Source of the DNA: a bacterium
Lineage (GTDB): Bacteria > Sumerlaeota > Sumerlaeia > UBA8349
Assembly: GCA_013203855.1 (NCBI GenBank)
Contig: JABMPG010000563.1
Location: forward strand, 1-10,130
Direction of reading: 5' to 3'
DNA: 10,130 bases
How positions within the stretch are numbered: position 1 is the first letter of the stretch; the number at the start of each line of letters is the position of its first letter. Below the pieces are notes generated by a model. That model saw only the letters and a list, made by a program, of their open reading frames with translations, did not search any database and was not told the origin of the DNA. This document shows positions 7,508-10,130 of the stretch, one piece after another. A program made the position numbers and the translations under genes.

Positions 7508-7534
7508 AGAGGATTTTCCAATGAAAAATCCTCT
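7508..7534. repeat. 10-bp inverted repeat in the divergent intergenic region
   Basis: Arms AGAGGATTTT (7508-7517) and AAAATCCTCT (7525-7534) pair perfectly around 7 nt. The core reads TTTTCCAATGAAAAA. Related half-sites recur nearby: GTTTTCC at 7599-7605, GGAAAAC at 7632-7638 and TGGAAAACC at 7712-7720. It may be a dispersed intergenic palindrome of this genome, a regulator site or an RNA hairpin in the ligase leader. Confidence 0.5.
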
Positions 7535-7598
7535 GCGTATCTACAAACCTTTGGACTGCTGAAGCCATGCTTCCCGTCTCCCCAGAATGAACCCCTGA

Positions 7599-7638
7599 GT
7601 TTTCCCATCCATCCATTTGCCCATCTGCCATGGAAAAC
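7599..7638. repeat. GTTTTCC/GGAAAAC inverted pair enclosing CCAT repeats
   Basis: GTTTTCC (7599-7605) and GGAAAAC (7632-7638) form a 7-bp inverted pair. Between them CCAT occurs three times in tandem (7605-7616) and twice more (7621-7624, 7628-7631). The stretch shows no codon structure. Together with the hairpin at 7508-7534 it fills much of the non-coding space between the divergent ligase and glycosyltransferase genes. Confidence 0.45.
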
Positions 7639-7749
7639 CTGTTTGCTGCACAGCCGTCCCCAGCCAAGATCCCGGACTCCCAACTCCCCCCCGCACAACC
7701 CGAACGATTTCTGGAAAACCCACGCCGTAGCGCCCCCCCTCCGGGGACG

Positions 7750-7778
7750 TTGCACTTTTGCGAGCGATGTTTTATAAG
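7750..7778 (+). promoter_or_regulatory. Candidate promoter of the glycosyltransferase gene
   Basis: TTGCAC (7750-7755) is followed after exactly 17 nt by TATAAG (7773-7778, 5/6 to TATAAT). The -35 match is modest (first three bases). Transcription would start near 7785, about 20 nt before the ATG at 7806. In-frame starts at 7758 and 7767 would lie inside the promoter and are therefore unlikely. Confidence 0.55.
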
Positions 7779-7805
7779 GGGACCAATTCGTGGCTTGGGA
7801 CCCCT

Positions 7806-9428
7806 ATGGAGACATCTTCCAACCCCACTTCCAGTCCCGCAGCAGAGCGAGATCGTCTCGATCTCCGGCCCCCGCTCCTGTTTTTCCTCTTTCATCTGCT
7901 TCTTAAACTCCCCCTGATCGGCCTGAATACCGGCGTCTACACTGACGGGATTCTCCAGATCACCCAGTTCGAGCGGGTCGATTCATACTGGCCGCCCCTC
8001 TATACCGCGCTGGTGTGGATTCTGAGGGCCGCCCACCTGGACCCGATTCTGGCGGGCCGGCTCGTCTCAATCGTGGCCTCAGCGCTGCTGGTTTTCCCCA
8101 TATGGACCCTCGCCCGGCGCTGGTCGGGAAGACGTGCGGCGCTGTTCGCCCTGGCCGTCTACACGGTATCGCCCTTGTCCATGCGGTGGTCGCTACGGGT
8201 CATGACCGATATGGCATTTCTCCTGTTCTTCCATCTGGCCTGCGTGGCGTGGCTCACCTTTGCCGCTCGTTCCACTGAGGACATGATTCGGCGTCGCCAG
8301 CTCGGAATGGCGACGCTCTGGGCCGTGCTCGCGGTCTTGACGCGTTATCAGGGAATCCTGCTCGCGCCGCTTGTATGGGGCGGGGTGGTCGTCTTGTGGA
8401 GCCGAAAGGCGCGGGGGCGCGGATGGATCCTGGCGGCTCAGACGTTATGGCTGGCCCTTCCGGCATGGTGGCTGTTCCAACGATTCGGTCATTTCGAACA
8501 GATCGACGAGTGCCAAGGCGCGGCCTGGGCCGAGACACTCCTGAACTACTGGAACGTCTCGGAGATGTTCCTCTATGTTCTGCCCTATGCCCTCACATTG
8601 CCGGTCTTCCTCTTCTTTCTCGGCGGCGTTTTCGCGGGATCGCAGACCCCCGAAGGCCGACTCCCCGTGCGCTGGCTGCTGCTCTACATCCTGCTCGTGG
8701 TCATCGCGGCGCAGGGAGTCTTCCAGAGTTTTCAGACGCGATACCTGCTGCCGATAATCCCCCTGGCCGCCACCTGCGCCGGCGTGGGAATGGCGCGTCT
8801 TGAAATCTACTGTGCAGGAAAAGCAACCGGCGGCAAGCCCTTGGCCAAAACACTGGGATCTCTCGCGATTCTTCTCGGCCTCCTCTGGTCGATGGGCTTC
8901 GGGCTCTCCAGTCTGTTCCTTCAGCGCGAAGCATTTGGCGATATTTACGCGGCGGGGAAATTCATCCGGTCACTGCCCGACCTTCCCGAAACGGCGAAAC
9001 TGTACACGAACGAATCCTACAAGCCGCACATGAACGGAATCAAACTGGAGTTCGCCTCGCGCCATCCCGCCGAGCTGATTCCAGACCTCGAGTCCCTGGA
9101 GCAGGTCGCGGCGGGGCAGTCCCAAGAGGACCTTCTGCGCCTGTGGGGCTCCGGCGAGCCGGATCGCATCGGAGTCGCCCGGATGGAGCCCGGCTCGATC
9201 CTGGCCCTCCACACGGCTTACGGCGGGGCCGCGCGCCAGGGATTTCTCCTCCAACTGCTTCAGAAGCGATACAGGATTCAGCCCCTGAAGAGCGGCTACT
9301 TCGAATCCTCCCTTGTCCCTCTGCTCCCCGACATCATGCAGGAGCCCTGGTCGCACCAGAACCCCCTGGCCTGGGGTCTGCGCTACCAGAGACAGAACTT
9401 CGCGACCCGACTATACCGGGTTGAGTGA
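7806..9428 (+). CDS. GT39/ArnT-like integral membrane glycosyltransferase
   Basis: Predicted GT-C fold enzyme that transfers a sugar from a polyprenyl-phosphate carrier to a lipid, glycan or protein on the outer side of the inner membrane; donor and acceptor are unknown. It has 540 aa. Start 7806 is chosen because earlier in-frame starts fall in the promoter; the ribosome-binding site is weak (GGGA, 5 nt). A first helix (about 23-40) leads to YTDGILQ (45-51), whose Asp47 sits where the family's catalytic acidic residue lies in the first external loop, followed by YWPPLYT (61-67). About nine or ten more hydrophobic segments follow up to about 370, including MRWSLRVMTDMAFLLFF (126-142) and TRYLLPIIPLAA (311-322), the usual late PMT motif. 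Residues 371-540 form a soluble, probably periplasmic C-terminal domain. It is transcribed alone and converges on the next gene with stop codons touching. Confidence 0.85.
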   Translation: METSSNPTSSPAAERDRLDLRPPLLFFLFHLLLKLPLIGLNTGVYTDGILQITQFERVDSYWPPLYTALVWILRAAHLDPILAGRLVSIVASALLVFPIWTLARRWSGRRAALFALAVYTVSPLSMRWSLRVMTDMAFLLFFHLACVAWLTFAARSTEDMIRRRQLGMATLWAVLAVLTRYQGILLAPLVWGGVVVLWSRKARGRGWILAAQTLWLALPAWWLFQRFGHFEQIDECQGAAWAETLLNYWNVSEMFLYVLPYALTLPVFLFFLGGVFAGSQTPEGRLPVRWLLLYILLVVIAAQGVFQSFQTRYLLPIIPLAATCAGVGMARLEIYCAGKATGGKPLAKTLGSLAILLGLLWSMGFGLSSLFLQREAFGDIYAAGKFIRSLPDLPETAKLYTNESYKPHMNGIKLEFASRHPAELIPDLESLEQVAAGQSQEDLLRLWGSGEPDRIGVARMEPGSILALHTAYGGAARQGFLLQLLQKRYRIQPLKSGYFESSLVPLLPDIMQEPWSHQNPLAWGLRYQRQNFATRLYRVE

Positions 9429-9851
9429 CTAAAGAAACACTTTGAACGAAGCATAGACGAGAAACAACGCCCCCGGAACTGTCAGAAGAAGCGAGATGCG
9501 GATGGTGCGGCCGGGGAGGCCTTTTCTGGCGAGAAGGAGGAATGCCAGGAAGACCAACGTGAGAATGGCATAGGTCACGAGGGCGCCAGGCGGGATAAAC
9601 TGCGCCGGCGCGTCCGGAGGCGGCGCGAGGGGCGGGCGTTTCGCGCCGAACGTCCCGGATTGGGCGGCTCCCATGTTGATAAGGCTGGCCATCATGCCGA
9701 GAAAGACAAGCAGGTGAAGGACGGCCGCTACGAGGGCGATAAGATCCGGACTCTCGCACACCCATTTCCACACTGCGGACGGCAGGCCGGGCCGGCCCTC
9801 GGGGTGCTGCGGCGAATGGCGATGTCGGGGTTTTTTCGTCGATTTTCCCAT
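9429..9851 (-). CDS. Small membrane protein with three predicted helices, function unknown
   Basis: I do not recognise this 140-aa protein. From ATG at 9851 it has a basic N-terminus (MGKSTKKPRHRHSPQHPEGR), a helix at about 35-57 (LIALVAAVLHLLVFLGMMAS), a Pro/Ala-rich external or cytoplasmic linker (KRPPLAPPPDAPAQFIPP), and two more helices (about 90-108 and 117-138). Its stop is immediately adjacent to the stop of the convergent glycosyltransferase gene. The frame is open upstream to 9968, but third-position base use there favours another frame (see the small gene next to it), so I reject the extension. No good ribosome-binding site is seen; the start follows the neighbour's stop by 4 nt, so translation may depend on coupling. 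Confidence 0.6.
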   Translation of the reverse strand: MGKSTKKPRHRHSPQHPEGRPGLPSAVWKWVCESPDLIALVAAVLHLLVFLGMMASLINMGAAQSGTFGAKRPPLAPPPDAPAQFIPPGALVTYAILTLVFLAFLLLARKGLPGRTIRISLLLTVPGALFLVYASFKVFL

Positions 9852-9855
9852 GATA

Positions 9856-10052
9856 TCACTGCCAGGGCTTGCGTCCCCACTCCTTGAAGACGCTGGGGAT
9901 GTATCTCTCAAGTTCATCCCCGACTCGTTCGGTCTGATCTTGTGCCCGGCCGGGATGGAGTTGACCACCTGGCAGGTTGGACGTTTCCAGGCTCACTGGG
10001 CGACCAGCCCGAGAATGGTAGCCAGGACGATGAAGGTGAGCGCGCGTTTCAA
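9856..10052 (-). pseudogene. Short exported protein, apparently frameshifted
   Basis: TTG at 10052 begins a typical signal peptide, MKRALTFIVLATILGLVAQ, that stops at 9993-9995 after 19 residues. The overlapping frame from 9996 runs on to a stop at 9856-9858 and ends DELERYIPSVFKEWGRKPWQ. Both pieces show high G/C at third codon positions in their own frame (my count: 16 of 19 codons in the first, 15 of the last 20 in the second), whereas the competing frames do not. One extra G at about 9996 (CAG GTG) would join them into a 65-aa secreted protein. GGGAG lies 12 nt before the TTG. It ends 4 nt before the membrane protein ATG. Function is unknown. It could be a decayed gene or a one-base assembly error. 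Confidence 0.45.
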
Positions 10053-10076
10053 TCCCCGTTTTCACTCCCGGGAGGA

Positions 10077-10130
10077 TCAGTCTTCGGTTGGGTCTTCGGA
10101 ATCATCGGTCTGGGCGGCGGAGTCCTGGAG
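10077..10130 (-). CDS. C-terminal tail of a gene entering from the right edge
   Basis: In one minus-strand frame 17 codons run from the window edge to TGA at 10077-10079, ending QTDDSEDPTED. The acidic, polar end fits a disordered protein tail, and 12 of 17 codons end in G or C. A second frame, rich in Pro and Lys, is also open from the edge to a stop at 10049-10051, so the frame choice is uncertain. The product cannot be named. Confidence 0.35.
   Translation of the reverse strand, partial: LQDSAAQTDDSEDPTED

Noticed and set aside
7419..7895. Minus-strand open frame of 158 codons across the divergent intergenic region
   Set aside because: Gly/Cys/Trp-rich text without domains; overlaps the glycosyltransferase start, its promoter and the inverted repeats.
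9852..9968. N-terminal extension of the small membrane protein to a GTG at 9968
   Set aside because: Third-position GC in this stretch is low in that frame and high in the frame ending at 9856, so the latter is the better coding frame.

Overview
The window is GC-rich bacterial DNA with tightly packed genes, most of them on the minus strand. Two secretin-family proteins, a lipoprotein with a signal peptide, and an exported polysaccharide-lyase-like enzyme point to a Gram-negative cell with an outer membrane that degrades complex polysaccharides. The gene mix and the repeated TTTTCC/GGAAAA intergenic elements recall Kiritimatiellota/Verrucomicrobiota-type or similar environmental genomes. That placement is an impression only; no rRNA or marker gene is present to confirm it.

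Layout, left to right. (1) Positions 1-1732, minus: an exported heparinase II/III-like lyase. Its frame closes at 140 and protein-like sequence continues in another frame to the window edge, so it looks frameshifted as well as cut by the edge. (2) A perfect 17-bp inverted repeat at 1898-1937 probably ends the next transcript. (3) Positions 1974-5085, minus: two tandem, diverged secretin-family proteins sharing an AWKNGPG motif, transcribed from a recognisable promoter at 5118-5147. No ATPase, pseudopilin or other secretion component accompanies them. (4) Positions 5319-7411, minus: a phenylacetate-CoA ligase (paaK family) overlapping by 4 bp with a downstream lipoprotein gene. A 14-bp perfect palindrome lies 10 bp before the ligase start. 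(5) Positions 7412-7805: a divergent intergenic region with a 10-bp hairpin, several TTTTCC/GGAAAA half-sites, CCAT repeats and a promoter for the gene to the right. (6) Positions 7806-9428, plus: a GT39/ArnT-like membrane glycosyltransferase. (7) Positions 9429-10130, minus: a three-helix small membrane protein, a short exported protein that appears frameshifted, and the tail of another gene.

How the genes work together: the paired secretins probably form or contribute to outer-membrane channels from one operon. The ligase and lipoprotein are translationally coupled, but no shared pathway is evident. The lyase and glycosyltransferase act on glycans at or outside the membrane, but nothing in the sequence links them. 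Both suspected frameshifts would be repaired by adding back one base of a doubled base, so assembly error must be considered alongside real gene decay. I saw no tRNA, rRNA, CRISPR array, insertion sequence or phage gene. The best candidate for something undescribed is the stand-alone tandem secretin pair.
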